This document shows positions 11,791 through 21,984 of a stretch of DNA of 64,000 nucleotides, piece after piece. The position numbers and the translations under genes are program-made. The DNA comes from Bedellia somnulentella (Eukaryota; Arthropoda; Insecta; Lepidoptera; Bedelliidae), in assembly GCA_963576735.1 (NCBI GenBank), contig OY755171.1, forward strand, positions 12,276,001-12,340,000, given 5' to 3'. How positions within the stretch are numbered: position 1 is the stretch's first letter; each line of letters starts with the position of its first letter. The notes beneath the pieces are model-generated. The model saw only the letters and a program-made list of their open reading frames with translations, was not told the origin of the DNA and did not search any database.

Positions 11791-11870
11791 TTGTAAAATC
11801 CTCGGATCGCCTCTGGTCCAATTAGAAGAAACTCGAAACTCATCTGCTGGTTGCGAAATGACCAGTAAGA

Positions 11871-12069
11871 CAATCGCCAATCGCCGTTTTCCTGCATTTA
11901 CAATCGCCGTGTTCCTGTAAGTGAATTCATTTCAATATCCAGTGTAATCGCCAATCGCCGAGTTCCTATATGTCAGTTCATATAGAAATCTGACTCTATC
12001 GCCAATCGCCGAGTTCTACGAATCAATTTATATAAATATCTGACTTTATCGCCATTCGCCGTGTTCCTG
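11871..12069 (+). repeat. Leader repeat array, ATCGCC(A)ATCGCCGTGTTCCT
   Basis: Five related copies begin near 11872, 11902, 11946, 11998 and 12048, each about 17-22 bp and spaced 30-52 bp. They sit in the untranslated leader between the LTR and gag, the position where the Drosophila gypsy element carries its array of insulator-protein sites. The sequence itself is different. Confidence 0.75.
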
Positions 12070-12409
12070 ATATATGTGTTTTACAGAATTATTGTAGCTG
12101 AGTGCAGTGTTTTCTTCAAATGTTTAATTTATATGTGTCGATTTTCATGTTCTAATTTTATCATACTGTTTACCCTTTTCATATACGTGTCGTAATTATT
12201 TTCGTAACAATTTATCATAACTATTTTTATTAGGCGCAATCCAAGACCATCGCTACAACCGTATCTTATTCCTAGAATCGTATCCGCTCATACCTTATCT
12301 TTGTTTACACTAACTCTCGTCGCGCACCTATTCTGTTAAATACCAAGTGTCCATATTCTGTTAAAATTTTAATTTTATTTTTACATAACTTATAAGTCCT
12401 ACTATAATT

Positions 12410-13287
12410 ATGTCCGAAATGGATCTAAACATTTTAATTAAATTTATAAACAAATTTGATGGCAATAGAGAAAAACTAACCGCTTTCCTAAACAATTGCC
12501 GAAACGCGATAAATCTTGCTTCAGCCTCACAACAAGAAATATTATTGAAATACATATTGAGCCAATTAGAAGGACGTGCAGAAAGCGCGTGCTCAATCCG
12601 AGAATTTGACTCCTGGTTTCAATTAGAGGAATTTTTAAAATTACAATTCGGCGAAAAGAAACATTACGCCGCGTTGCTCTTGGATTTACAAGAATGTAGA
12701 CAGTTAAACAGTGAATCGGTAAACCAGTTTGCACTTCGGGTGGAATCTTGCTTATCGAAACTTTTAACGGAAATAAATATTTCAATTCCTACCAAGAAAA
12801 AACTTAATTGGCAGGTCGCGTCGCAGCAATGCAAGACCTAGCATTGCACACTTTTGTATGTGGCCTTAAGAGCCAATTATCTACTATAGTTCGGTGCCGT
12901 GACCCGGACACTTTAAATGAAGCGATCAATTTTGCTATGTCGGAAGAAAAAATAATGCTTAACTGTATAAAACGCAATTCATCTTCTTCTAATAGTTACA
13001 ATCAAAACCCAAATCCTCAACGTCAATTATTCCAACAAGAACGCCGGATGAATATTGCTGTACGACCTAATCAAGATCACACATCTACAACTCCTGTTTG
13101 TCGCTACTGCAAAAACATTGGTCACACCATTGACGTTTGTAGGAAACGACAGTATAATAACCGTAGATTCCCAAATTCATCTAATAGGGGTAATAGACCC
13201 ATTAACCATATCCATTCAGAGGAAAATCAACCTCAAACAAATTTAAACGAGGAAGATTTCCCCTCAAGTATCGTGCCGGGAAATTAG
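12410..13287 (+). pseudogene. gag: gag of the LTR element, broken by a frame change
   Basis: The capsid-like N-terminal part is open from an ATG at 12410 to a stop at 12841. The rest is open in another frame up to a TAG at 13285-13287. The change of frame falls near 12800-12808, well before the gag end, so it is a mutation rather than the usual gag-pol shift. The C-terminal part has one CCHC knuckle, CRYCKNIGHTIDVC (C-x2-C-x4-H-x4-C), followed by a basic and Asn-rich tail. Gag packages element RNA. With this break the copy would give only a truncated product without the knuckle. Confidence 0.85.
13242..13248 (+). promoter_or_regulatory. Candidate -1 ribosomal frameshift heptamer TTTAAAC
   Basis: T TTA AAC lies exactly in the X XXY YYZ register of the C-terminal gag frame, 37 nt before the gag stop. 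The -1 frame is open from there into pol. Errantiviruses usually join gag and pol by a -1 shift. I did not assess a downstream stem-loop. Confidence 0.65.
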
Positions 13288-13289
13288 TA

Positions 13290-16200
13290 TTGAAAAACGA
13301 TACGGTTACCCAAATTCCAAAATATCCGCTTCATGATTATTTCGATAAATTAAAATGTAAAAAAAATACTATTTCCGTACCTGCTGAGGTCAATCATTCT
13401 ACTATTTCGATACCTGAAAAGGTCAATCAACCTACTATTTCCGTACCTACCAAGGTCAATAATTCTACTATTTCGATACCTGAAAAGGTCAATCAACCTA
13501 CTATTTCCGTACCTACTAAGGTCGATAATTCTACTATTTCGATACCTGAAAAGGTCAATCAACCTACTATTTCCGTACCTGTTAAGGTCAATAATTCTAC
13601 TATTTCGATACCTGAAAAGGTCAATCAATCTACTATTTCCGTACCTACTAAGGTCGATAATTCTACTATTTCGATACCCGAAGAGGTCAATCAACCTACT
13701 ATATCCGCACCTGAAAAGGTCAATAAAACTTCCATTTCTGAATTTGATAACAAAATTAACCCATTTGAAACATACAATATCTTTACTAATCCATCTAAAA
13801 AGCACTTACCTTTTATAGAAATAAATACTGACATTGCTTCTAAACCATTGAAAATCTTAATAGACAGTGGCGCAGCTGTGAGTCTCATTCAAATAACTTC
13901 TATTGAAAAAATGCCAGATGTATCAAATAAAATCATATCTTTTAGTGGTTTAGGATCAGAAAATCCTATAGAATCTCTAGGAATTATAAGTCTGAGTTCT
14001 GAATATTTTGTTCATCCTTTCCATATCTCTCCGTTTCTTAATTTTCCTTACGACGGCATTATAGGTAACGATTTCCTTTCCACTTTAAAGTGTAAAATTG
14101 ATTATAATGAACACCTTATTTTAATTAATAACAATAGAATTACTCTTCAATATACTAAACCAGTTTATACTATTCCCCCTCGATCAGAAATGGTTATTGA
14201 ATGCTCTATCAATAATCCTGAAATAAAAGAAGGATTAATCGTAGATCAAAACCCTATCAACTCTCTATTGATTGCAAAATGCATTGTTAAAGTAAAACCT
14301 AATTCCCGAATAAATATTTCTGTTTTAAATACTTCCGAATCTCCGATACAAATTAACTCTGACCTAAAACTAAATATCATTCCATTTCCAGAATCTTCTT
14401 CTTGTGAAATATTTCATACATATTATTCTCATCAAACATCATTAAGCGCTATTGATAGAACCAGAGAAGTAATAGATCTTCTACGTGTTTCTCATCTAAA
14501 TTCTGAGGAATGTAATGCTCTCTATGACCTCTGTTCCACATATTCTGACATTTTTCAACTTCCTAATGATAAATTGACTTGTACTAATGCCATTCAACAC
14601 GAGATTCCCACAACATCCTCTATTCCGATTAATACCAAGACCTATAGATTTCCAGAAATCCATAAACAAGAAGTTCAACGTCAATTAGATAAAATGTTAA
14701 AGGATGGTATCATTAGACCTTCTATTTCACCCTGGTCGTCCCCAATCTGGGTAGTCCCAAAGAAAATTGATGCCTCTGGACAACGTAAGTGGCGTGTAGT
14801 CATAGACTACCGCAAATTAAATGACTTAACCATTGGAGATTCATATCCAATTCCAAACATTTCCGAAATCCTCGATCAACTGGGGAAATGTAAATACTTT
14901 AGCACATTAGATCTAGCATCAGGCTTTCACCAAATAAAGATGGCAGATAAAGACGCTCCGAAAACCGCTTTTTCAGTCCCTCAGGGCCATTTCGAATTTA
15001 CACGCATGCCATTTGGTCTCAAAAACGCCCCAGCAACCTTTCAAAGATTAATGAATTCAGCTCTCTCTGGTCTACAAGGCGTTCAATGTTTTGTCTATTT
15101 AGATGACATAGTAATATACTCATATGACTTAGAAACTCACATAAATAATCTTTCCAATATCTTTGACAGACTCAGGCACTTCCAACTAAAGCTCCAACCC
15201 GATAAATGCGAGTTCCTTCGTAAAGAAGTTTCTTACTTAGGCCATGTAATTACAGACAAGGGTGTTCAGCCTAATCCACAGAAAACCGAAGCAGTTAAGT
15301 CTTTTCCAATTCCCAAGTGTCCTAAAGATGTTAAGTCCTTCTTAGGATTAGTCTCGTATTATCGCCGTTTCATTCCAGATCTCTCTAAAATTGCAAAACC
15401 TCTTACAAATCTACTCAAAAAGAATGTTGCATTTGATTGGCACCACGAACAACAGTTAGCTTTTGAAAACTTAAAAAATGCTCTTACTTCCGCTCCTATC
15501 CTAGCTTATCCTGACTTCACCAAACCATTTATTTTAACCTGTGATGCTTCCAACTACGCCATTTCTGCTATTCTCTCTCAAGGATCAGTTGGTAATGATC
15601 GTCCTATTTCCTATGCCTCTAGAACCTTAAACAAGGCAGAGTCCAACTATAGCGTGACTGAAAAGGAGTGTTTAGCTATACTATACGGAACCAAAGTTTT
15701 TAGACCCTATATTTATGGGCGGCGCTTCATAATCGTAACAGACCATAGACCGCTTAAATGGCTCTTTAATTGCAAAGACCCTGGATCTAAATTAGTTAGG
15801 TGGAGGCTTAAACTCGAAGAGTTCGATTACGAAGTTGAATATAAAAAAGGGAAAGTAAACAGCAATGCTGATGCACTATCACGTTATCCAGTCAATAATT
15901 CTGCCTTAATGAATCCTTTACAATCAAAAGAACTAAGCCCTGATCCTGAAGATCTTATTAATCCTGAAGATCTAGGAATTATTCCAGCCGACCCTTTAGA
16001 TCTCACTTCTGATCTACCATATCTGTCTCCTTCAAGTCCTCATTCAAGTGAAATCAATATTGGTCCTGATGATCCTAATAACATCGAATTACCCGATAAT
16101 CCTTTTAATCCAAATAATGAAGTAATTATACAACCTTCTGTTGAATCAAATCCTCAACCCTCTACTAGTTCTGCTCCTAATGTCCCCACAGTTGCAAATA

Positions 16201-17753
16201 CTAATAACAATAAAGAATATTCTGATTATCTTAAAAGCTTATCTAATACAAAAGAAAATTTTAACGTCCAAATATTTCAACACAATCAGAATCTACTAAA
16301 AACTTCGTGTAAACATATACTTATTCCTGTGTCTATCGATCTAGATGACTCTAACCCTTATTTACAACAAATTTTATCTTCATTAGACGATAATACTGAT
16401 ATCATAAATGAAGAAAGAGAACTGTACACTTTTAAATCTATCTCATTACAAGGAAAAATCTATTATTTAATGTTTACTAAATTATATTACTTTGACAATT
16501 CTACTTACCCCGATATATTTAAAACCCTGAAATCTACTAGAGATGAAATTATTCTAACGGGTGATGTCAATGAAATATCTATATCCGACTTCCGTAACCC
16601 ATTTGATCAAATTTCCTTCACTAAAATATATAGCATGCTCTTGTTCCTTTTTAATAATACTAATATTAAAATAAATATTTACCATGATACTATTATCTAT
16701 CCAGTTCCAACCGAAATCACAAAGATCTTAAAAGAAAATCACGACATCCCTATGGCCGGACATTTAGGTAACAACAGAATGTTTGATCGGATAAAAGAAC
16801 GCTACTATTGGAAAAGTATGCGTGTTGATATAGAAAATTATGTAAGAGCTTGCAAATTATGTCAAACTAACAAAGCTTTCCGTAAAACTAATAGGGCCCC
16901 TATGCAGATAACTAGCACATCCACCGCACCTTTTGAAAGGATTTCTCTCGATATAGTAGGTCCCTTACCCGAATCTGGGCAAGCTAAATTAAAATATATC
17001 CTAACTCTGCAAGACGATTTAACCAAATATTCTATAGCATATCCAATACGCACTGCAACAGCAGAAGAAACAAGTGAATGCCTTGTTCATTTTATATCTC
17101 TCTTTGGCATCCCAAAAATGATCCTTACTGATCAAGGAACCAATTTTACCGCTGAATTATTCAAAACCACATGTTCATTCTTAAAAATAAAACAGTTATG
17201 GTCTTCACCCTATCACCCGCAAACGCAAGGAGCTCTAGAACGAAGTCACTCCACTCTGAAGGAATACCTAAAATCATTCACTAACGAACATCAAGACAAT
17301 TGGCCTCGATATGTTTATACAGCCATGCTTACATACAATACAACAATACATACTACAACTAGATTCTCACCATATGAACTTATATTCGGTCACAAGCCTT
17401 TTATTCCAGATTCCGTTTTTGAATTACGTAGTGGTACAACTTATCCTGAATATATAAAGATGCTTTGCCATCGTCTTAAAATATCCCGTGATAAAGCTAT
17501 AGAATATACTAATGCTTCCAAAGAAAGATCAAAAGCTTATTATGATCGATTTACTCGCGGAGTCCAATATAAAGTAGGCGAATTTGTATATATAAAAAAT
17601 CATGTTAGATTAAGAAAAGCTTTATCCCCATTATGGAAAGGTCCCTATAAGATAATTAAAGTTCATCCTAATAACACTGTTTCGCTTTTAATAAATCGTC
17701 GTCATGTAAAACACCACTTTGACCAAATCAAACCAGCACATGACGTCACTTAG
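13290..17753 (+). CDS. pol: pol: protease, reverse transcriptase, RNase H, integrase
   Basis: Open for about 1487 codons; the frame is already open from 13248. Order: a repeat-rich N-terminal region (13368-13734); aspartic protease with IDSGAAVSL (about residues 190-200); reverse transcriptase with the catalytic FVYLDD box (about 15088-15112); RNase H with TCDASNY; an acidic Pro/Asn-rich spacer (about 15900-16250); integrase with an H..H..CKLC zinc region, DDE acids in SLDIVGP, LTDQGTNF and ALERSH; and a GPYK C-terminal motif. It has no stops or frameshifts and all key acids are visible. Pol copies element RNA into DNA and inserts it. No separate start is needed, since translation probably arrives by frameshift from gag. 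Confidence 0.95.
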   Translation: MKNDTVTQIPKYPLHDYFDKLKCKKNTISVPAEVNHSTISIPEKVNQPTISVPTKVNNSTISIPEKVNQPTISVPTKVDNSTISIPEKVNQPTISVPVKVNNSTISIPEKVNQSTISVPTKVDNSTISIPEEVNQPTISAPEKVNKTSISEFDNKINPFETYNIFTNPSKKHLPFIEINTDIASKPLKILIDSGAAVSLIQITSIEKMPDVSNKIISFSGLGSENPIESLGIISLSSEYFVHPFHISPFLNFPYDGIIGNDFLSTLKCKIDYNEHLILINNNRITLQYTKPVYTIPPRSEMVIECSINNPEIKEGLIVDQNPINSLLIAKCIVKVKPNSRINISVLNTSESPIQINSDLKLNIIPFPESSSCEIFHTYYSHQTSLSAIDRTREVIDLLRVSHLNSEECNALYDLCSTYSDIFQLPNDKLTCTNAIQHEIPTTSSIPINTKTYRFPEIHKQEVQRQLDKMLKDGIIRPSISPWSSPIWVVPKKIDASGQRKWRVVIDYRKLNDLTIGDSYPIPNISEILDQLGKCKYFSTLDLASGFHQIKMADKDAPKTAFSVPQGHFEFTRMPFGLKNAPATFQRLMNSALSGLQGVQCFVYLDDIVIYSYDLETHINNLSNIFDRLRHFQLKLQPDKCEFLRKEVSYLGHVITDKGVQPNPQKTEAVKSFPIPKCPKDVKSFLGLVSYYRRFIPDLSKIAKPLTNLLKKNVAFDWHHEQQLAFENLKNALTSAPILAYPDFTKPFILTCDASNYAISAILSQGSVGNDRPISYASRTLNKAESNYSVTEKECLAILYGTKVFRPYIYGRRFIIVTDHRPLKWLFNCKDPGSKLVRWRLKLEEFDYEVEYKKGKVNSNADALSRYPVNNSALMNPLQSKELSPDPEDLINPEDLGIIPADPLDLTSDLPYLSPSSPHSSEINIGPDDPNNIELPDNPFNPNNEVIIQPSVESNPQPSTSSAPNVPTVANTNNNKEYSDYLKSLSNTKENFNVQIFQHNQNLLKTSCKHILIPVSIDLDDSNPYLQQILSSLDDNTDIINEERELYTFKSISLQGKIYYLMFTKLYYFDNSTYPDIFKTLKSTRDEIILTGDVNEISISDFRNPFDQISFTKIYSMLLFLFNNTNIKINIYHDTIIYPVPTEITKILKENHDIPMAGHLGNNRMFDRIKERYYWKSMRVDIENYVRACKLCQTNKAFRKTNRAPMQITSTSTAPFERISLDIVGPLPESGQAKLKYILTLQDDLTKYSIAYPIRTATAEETSECLVHFISLFGIPKMILTDQGTNFTAELFKTTCSFLKIKQLWSSPYHPQTQGALERSHSTLKEYLKSFTNEHQDNWPRYVYTAMLTYNTTIHTTTRFSPYELIFGHKPFIPDSVFELRSGTTYPEYIKMLCHRLKISRDKAIEYTNASKERSKAYYDRFTRGVQYKVGEFVYIKNHVRLRKALSPLWKGPYKIIKVHPNNTVSLLINRRHVKHHFDQIKPAHDVT
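13368..13734 (+). repeat. Coding minisatellite, 33-bp unit (11 aa) in pairs
   Basis: About eleven copies of an 11-residue unit alternate between TISIPEKVNQP and TISVPTKVNNS types, giving a 66-bp higher-order unit. All copies keep the reading frame. It lies between the gag-pol junction and the protease. Copies differ mainly at Q/N, S/P and T/V positions, which points to recent slippage or unequal exchange. Confidence 0.9.
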
Positions 17754-17884
17754 TTATTAATATAGTTTTTAGACTTAAGTTCATAATTCATAGTTCATAT
17801 ATTTTTATACCATAGTTAGAAATAAATTCATATTCCAGATTAATCTTCAATGATTCTGCTGCAAGTAACAATAATTTCATTCAG

Positions 17885-19630
17885 TACATCACTAAGAGTC
17901 CTGGTATACTTTTTGACCCTTTCGGAACGATGAAAATCATAAATGACCAGTTTCATGTTGTGATACCTGTAGATGTGTCTTCTTTTAAGGGAACTATAGA
18001 CAATGTTAATCATGCGTTTACTAATATCCGTAGTCAGTGTCGGGAAAACCAAGAAGTCACTAATTGTCAAAACCTATTACAACCTTTAGAGTCTCTTCAA
18101 AAAGATATCATCCGTGACTTTCAATCCATTTCTCATATTGTTTCAAAAGACATTTCTAAAAGATCTGCTTGGTTTTCTGGTATCGGTGTAATTTTTGAAC
18201 ATATATTTGGAACATTAGATGAAGATGATGCAATTAATTATGAAAAAGCTATTCAACAATTGTACAATAACGATAAAATACTAAAAGATTCTGTAACTAA
18301 AAACATTTTAGTATCTCATACAGCTATATCTAATATAAATAAAACTCTGATCGACATTAATGTTAACCAAGAAAAATTGAACTATGCCATTGAAATATTG
18401 AAAGAAACTGTAAATAATATTTCAACAAAAATCTATGTAAATAATTTTAATACTAAACTTGACCATGTTTTAAATATTTTAGAATCTCACCTTTTGAATT
18501 TAGCATTTAAAATTGAAGACATCCTCAATTCGATTCTTTTTGTAAAAAGTAACACTCTTCATCCTTCTATTATATCCCCAACACAATTATATAATGACAT
18601 TGTAAATAATTTTAAATTAATACCGAAAAATAAAGATTTACCTGTTAATTTGGAATTAAGAAATATTCATACATTAATTAATGTTGCAGATTTAGTATGC
18701 TATTATATGAATGATAGATTAGTTTTCGTTATTAAAATACCCTTAGTAGATATTTTAGAATATAATATGTATAACAACATTCCTCTGCCTACTCCTTACG
18801 GCAATTTAAGTTCTAATTCTTTTATTACGATTTTACCTAGTGATAAGATATTAGCTTTAAGTAAAGATAAGTCCTCTTATGCACTTTTAAATTCTGTTTA
18901 TAATTGTAAGAAAATATTTAAAGAAACATATTTGTGTGATATATCGGATATTTATACTTCATCCAATAATCCGTCTTGTGAGACGGAATTAGTTACAAAG
19001 GCTATGTATTCATTACCTAAATATTGTCAGTATAGATATCTTCACGGTGACATAGACATTTGGCATAGACTGCATAACAATAACTGGGTATTTGTTCAAT
19101 CAAACCCATCCAAAATTTCTTTTGAATGTGAAACTTATCAATCTGTAGAAATAATTAATGCAGGTACAGGTATATTGAATTTACCTGCGAATTGTATCGC
19201 TTATCACCGAAATAATAAATTAATGTCAAAATCTAATCCAAAATTAAATGTACCGCTAATAACTTCTAATTTTAACATTTTAAATGATAGTTGTTGTAAC
19301 TTTGAGCAATTTAATAAATTAAATTTACCTTCTTTTACTTTAAAGTCAATCAATTTAGATTATTTGAAAAATGAAAAACTTGTAACCGAACAAATTGTAA
19401 ATGATCTAAAAAATGTAAATACAACTAATAATTTGATTAATCATGTTAGTTTTCCTATTTTAAGTGTTTTATCGATAATCTTATGTCTTATTCTCTTTAT
19501 TTTGTATTTTTGGAAAAAGGACAAGTTTTCTAACATTTGCAATAAAAGTATAATTGAAACAGAAATTAATCTTGAAGAAGTAACTAATGATAATGACTTT
19601 GAACCACAACCCCGATTAAGAATTAATTAA
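17885..19630 (+). CDS. env: env: baculovirus F-like envelope glycoprotein
   Basis: The ATG at 17930 opens 566 codons; the same frame is open back to a TTTCATTCAG acceptor-like site just before 17885. A basic KR pair is followed by AWFSGIGVIFEHIFGTLDED, which resembles the cleavage and fusion-peptide region of insect errantivirus and baculovirus F proteins. Long heptad-rich helices follow, then a Cys-rich ectodomain, and a C-terminal membrane segment (FPILSVLSIILCLILFILYF) with a short basic tail. No signal peptide follows the ATG, consistent with expression from a spliced RNA that supplies the N-terminus. No internal stops are seen. Confidence 0.85.
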   Translation, partial: YITKSPGILFDPFGTMKIINDQFHVVIPVDVSSFKGTIDNVNHAFTNIRSQCRENQEVTNCQNLLQPLESLQKDIIRDFQSISHIVSKDISKRSAWFSGIGVIFEHIFGTLDEDDAINYEKAIQQLYNNDKILKDSVTKNILVSHTAISNINKTLIDINVNQEKLNYAIEILKETVNNISTKIYVNNFNTKLDHVLNILESHLLNLAFKIEDILNSILFVKSNTLHPSIISPTQLYNDIVNNFKLIPKNKDLPVNLELRNIHTLINVADLVCYYMNDRLVFVIKIPLVDILEYNMYNNIPLPTPYGNLSSNSFITILPSDKILALSKDKSSYALLNSVYNCKKIFKETYLCDISDIYTSSNNPSCETELVTKAMYSLPKYCQYRYLHGDIDIWHRLHNNNWVFVQSNPSKISFECETYQSVEIINAGTGILNLPANCIAYHRNNKLMSKSNPKLNVPLITSNFNILNDSCCNFEQFNKLNLPSFTLKSINLDYLKNEKLVTEQIVNDLKNVNTTNNLINHVSFPILSVLSIILCLILFILYFWKKDKFSNICNKSIIETEINLEEVTNDNDFEPQPRLRIN

Positions 19631-19680
19631 TTAATATTTGTTTTCTTTTCGAAACTTATTTCGCCTATAAGTTTCCTTTT

Positions 19681-19691
19681 AACAGGGGGGC
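19681..19691 (+). other. Polypurine tract
   Basis: AACAGGGGGGC directly precedes the 3' LTR, as required for plus-strand priming. Confidence 0.75.
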
Positions 19692-19969
19692 TGTTATAGT
19701 ATGAGCATCTGTATACTAAAGTGTTTAGTCAGCAGATACAACAATTCAGTAATCATAATTCAGTCCGCCTTCTCTTTCGAGAAGCCGGGATTTACTTTAC
19801 TTTACATCTGACATCCAAGTAGAACACTAGTCCTTTTTTTTCTCATTTTACTAATTCCATTTTACTATTTCATTTTGTTAATTACTATTTCATTTGATTT
19901 CATTTATTAAATCTAGTGTCTATTCAAAAAGTGTTTTTTAAAAGAAGCCCGTCGAAGTCCTTTATAACA
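19692..19969 (+). repeat. 3' LTR
   Basis: 278 bp, same ends and sequence as the 5' LTR by eye. GTAC follows at 19970-19973, matching the GTAC at 11488-11491. Confidence 0.92.
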
Positions 19970-20944
19970 GTACCCACTGGACGTGTCATGTGACGTCACG
20001 TATAGCGCGCGTAAAATGGCAGCGTTTGAACTGCTTAATTTTTTTTAAAGTTTTAAATTTAAATTTTAAAAATATCTAGAGGATTTTGAAGCCCAGTAAT
20101 ATTTTTTTCTACGTTATAAAATAGTAAACTATTAATTTAAGACAAAAATGAAAAACATGAATATTTCCTATTGCCGGACCAAATCGAACATGTTTTCTTT
20201 TTAAAAAAGTCAAAAAAGAATGAGCGAAGCTTTGCTACTTTCAAACAATGAAAAAATCTATGTGCGCGTGCAAGTTTTGTTTATTTTCCCATCCCAAGGA
20301 CTTACAAGGGAAACTTTAAAGGGTGATTATTCCTCAATAGTATATTTTTCGAAAAAACTGTCCGTCACGACCTGATACTCAATGCTTATGAGTTATGTAT
20401 GATATGACCATCATGCAAAGTTTGGTAGATATCGGTCCAGGAATTTAGCAGGAGCAGTGTATAGCAAGTAAAATACAAAAGCCGGCAGTAAAATAGGTTG
20501 TATATCTTGTTCGTGATATTGAAATGTTCGTTTTTTGTTCGTCATTAATATTTTTGTTGTCCTGAAATGGGTATTTTATTTTCCCCCTTTTAGGTGAACA
20601 CTCTTGAGCTGCGGCTACGGGCAGCTGAGGTTCGAATCCGCATTTCCTGTAAAGATCCACAATCTTTTCTTGGCCGGCGGCGACTACTGGTATAATGTCG
20701 CCATTTTGAAATTTCGGCCTGTCATTGTCAGTTAGTTCTTAACTAAATAAAAATTATAGGGTGTCCTACGTATATAATAAATTATCACTTTCATTAATAT
20801 TTTTTGTAGTGGAAACTTTTTTTCAAAGACAATTATTTTTATGATGTATCTTTGCTTATTGATAAACGCTTTTATTTCCAGTAGGTATTCAATATAAAAA
20901 TTTATGAAAATTACTATTTATTTTGTTAAATTTTATCTAAGTAG
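19970..20944. other. Intergenic stretch with old inverted-repeat arm
   Basis: 19970-20250 is an imperfect reverse complement of about 11215-11480. A lone B-box-like GGTTCGAATCC at about 20630 suggests a tRNA or SINE scrap. No gene seen. Confidence 0.45.
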
Positions 20945-21130
20945 GCTAACATCGTCCGAAAAGTTGTGCGCTCATCTATAGTCATGCGGTGTGGGTTACG
21001 GGAAGTGGGGAAATGCTCCCGAATAAGATTTCACTTCGTATACACTGATGCGTGGGTTCTAATCCTAATGCGGGGATGTACCAATGTGTCATTTCTTAAG
21101 TCATAACTGTCTGACATATATATAAAAATA
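20945..21130 (+). repeat. Probable tRNA-derived SINE fragment
   Basis: GTGGGTTCTAATCCTAATGC (B-box-like) followed by GGGGATGTACCAATGTG resembles the 'cggg..cctacacc' junction of SINE family A. The A box is unclear. Confidence 0.4.
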
Positions 21131-21144
21131 CAAGGCAAATACGA

Positions 21145-21515
21145 CGTGATAGCTTAATGGGTAAAACACCGGTTAACGTGCAACCAACTAGTGTTAAAAT
21201 CCCGGATCGGGCCTACACCAATTTGTCTTTTCTAAAGACATATGTGTGGTTAATTTATCACGGTTGTTAAAGGTGAGGGAAAAAATCGTGAGGAAACCCA
21301 TGTGGGTGGCCATATGGCTGAGTTGTACTTAGTCGTGTGACAGTGTATTCGTACAAAACGGCGATAGGCCTGCCCCCTATCACGTGAGTACACTGTCCAT
21401 GCAAAACGTGGGTACTCTGAACACCAGGTGACAAAGTCACGTGATGTTCAGAAGTATTAGTACCTCTGCCAAACCCCTTCGGGGGTATTCGGCGTGAACG
21501 TTTATGTTATGTTAT
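21145..21515 (+). repeat. SINE family A, best full-length copy
   Basis: A tRNA-like head has an A box (GTGATAGCTTAATGGGTAA) and a B-box-like GTTAAAATCCC. The body contains GTGAGGAAACCCATG and the tail GGCGATAGGCCTGCCCCCTA, GAGTACACTGTCCATGCAA, GGTACTCTGAACACCAGGTG, CCCTTCGGGGGTATTCGGCG. This is the reference for at least eight other copies in the window. Confidence 0.8.
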
Positions 21516-21984
21516 ATGTTACAAGGCTGTTAACAGCAATAAAAAAGTGCCCATAAATTCACTGACCCAGCAAAATGAATGACCCAAACGATATCTGATG
21601 TTTAGAATTATTTTTTCTGTGCCACCTTTTTAGGGAATCTATGTGTGAATATGAAATGTAAAAGACAGTACACGACAAGGTAAGCCTCTGATTTACAGGA
21701 TTAAAAAAATGATTTTACTTTGAATTAAGTAATTACCCACTTATTTAGTCTGATTGTCACAAATAACAAATCCTTGAGTATAAAATAATGAAACAATTTG
21801 CAGAGAAGTACAATTTGCAGTGTTATCGCTAAAAGCGATCTCTTCCAGACAGCATTTGGGAGGTAAGATCAGCAAATTTAGGATACACAGTCATTTGGGT
21901 AGACATACCAGACAAGGGCAAAAATAAATAAATGTAATTAGCTTACATTAAGACGAACTTGTTTACTTACAATAATAGTTATTA
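21516..21984. other. Intergenic stretch, nothing recognised
   Basis: AT-rich sequence between two interspersed repeats, with no coding or RNA signal. Confidence 0.5.

Larger units (their letters stand above)
11492..19969 (+). mobile_element. Errantivirus-like gypsy LTR retrotransposon, near full length
   Basis: 8.5-kb element with LTRs at 11492-11769 and 19692-19969 that look identical base for base, both beginning TGTTATAG and ending TATAACA. It is flanked by GTAC on each side (4-bp target duplication). Order: LTR, primer-site region, leader with a spaced repeat array, gag, pol, env, polypurine tract, LTR. Identical LTRs imply a very recent insertion. Gag is broken by a frame change, so this copy is probably not autonomous. 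The env gene groups it with errantiviruses, the insect endogenous retroviruses. It is on the plus strand, 616 bp upstream of the APC4 start codon and pointing away from that gene. Confidence 0.93.

Noticed and set aside
11871..12069. CRISPR-like spaced repeats
   Set aside because: The genome is eukaryotic, the repeats are diverged with uneven spacing, and they are inside a retroelement leader.
13350..13805. Minus-strand open frame with tandem Arg/Tyr/Gly repeats
   Set aside because: It is the antisense shadow of the pol minisatellite. The regular repeats carry the open frame along.
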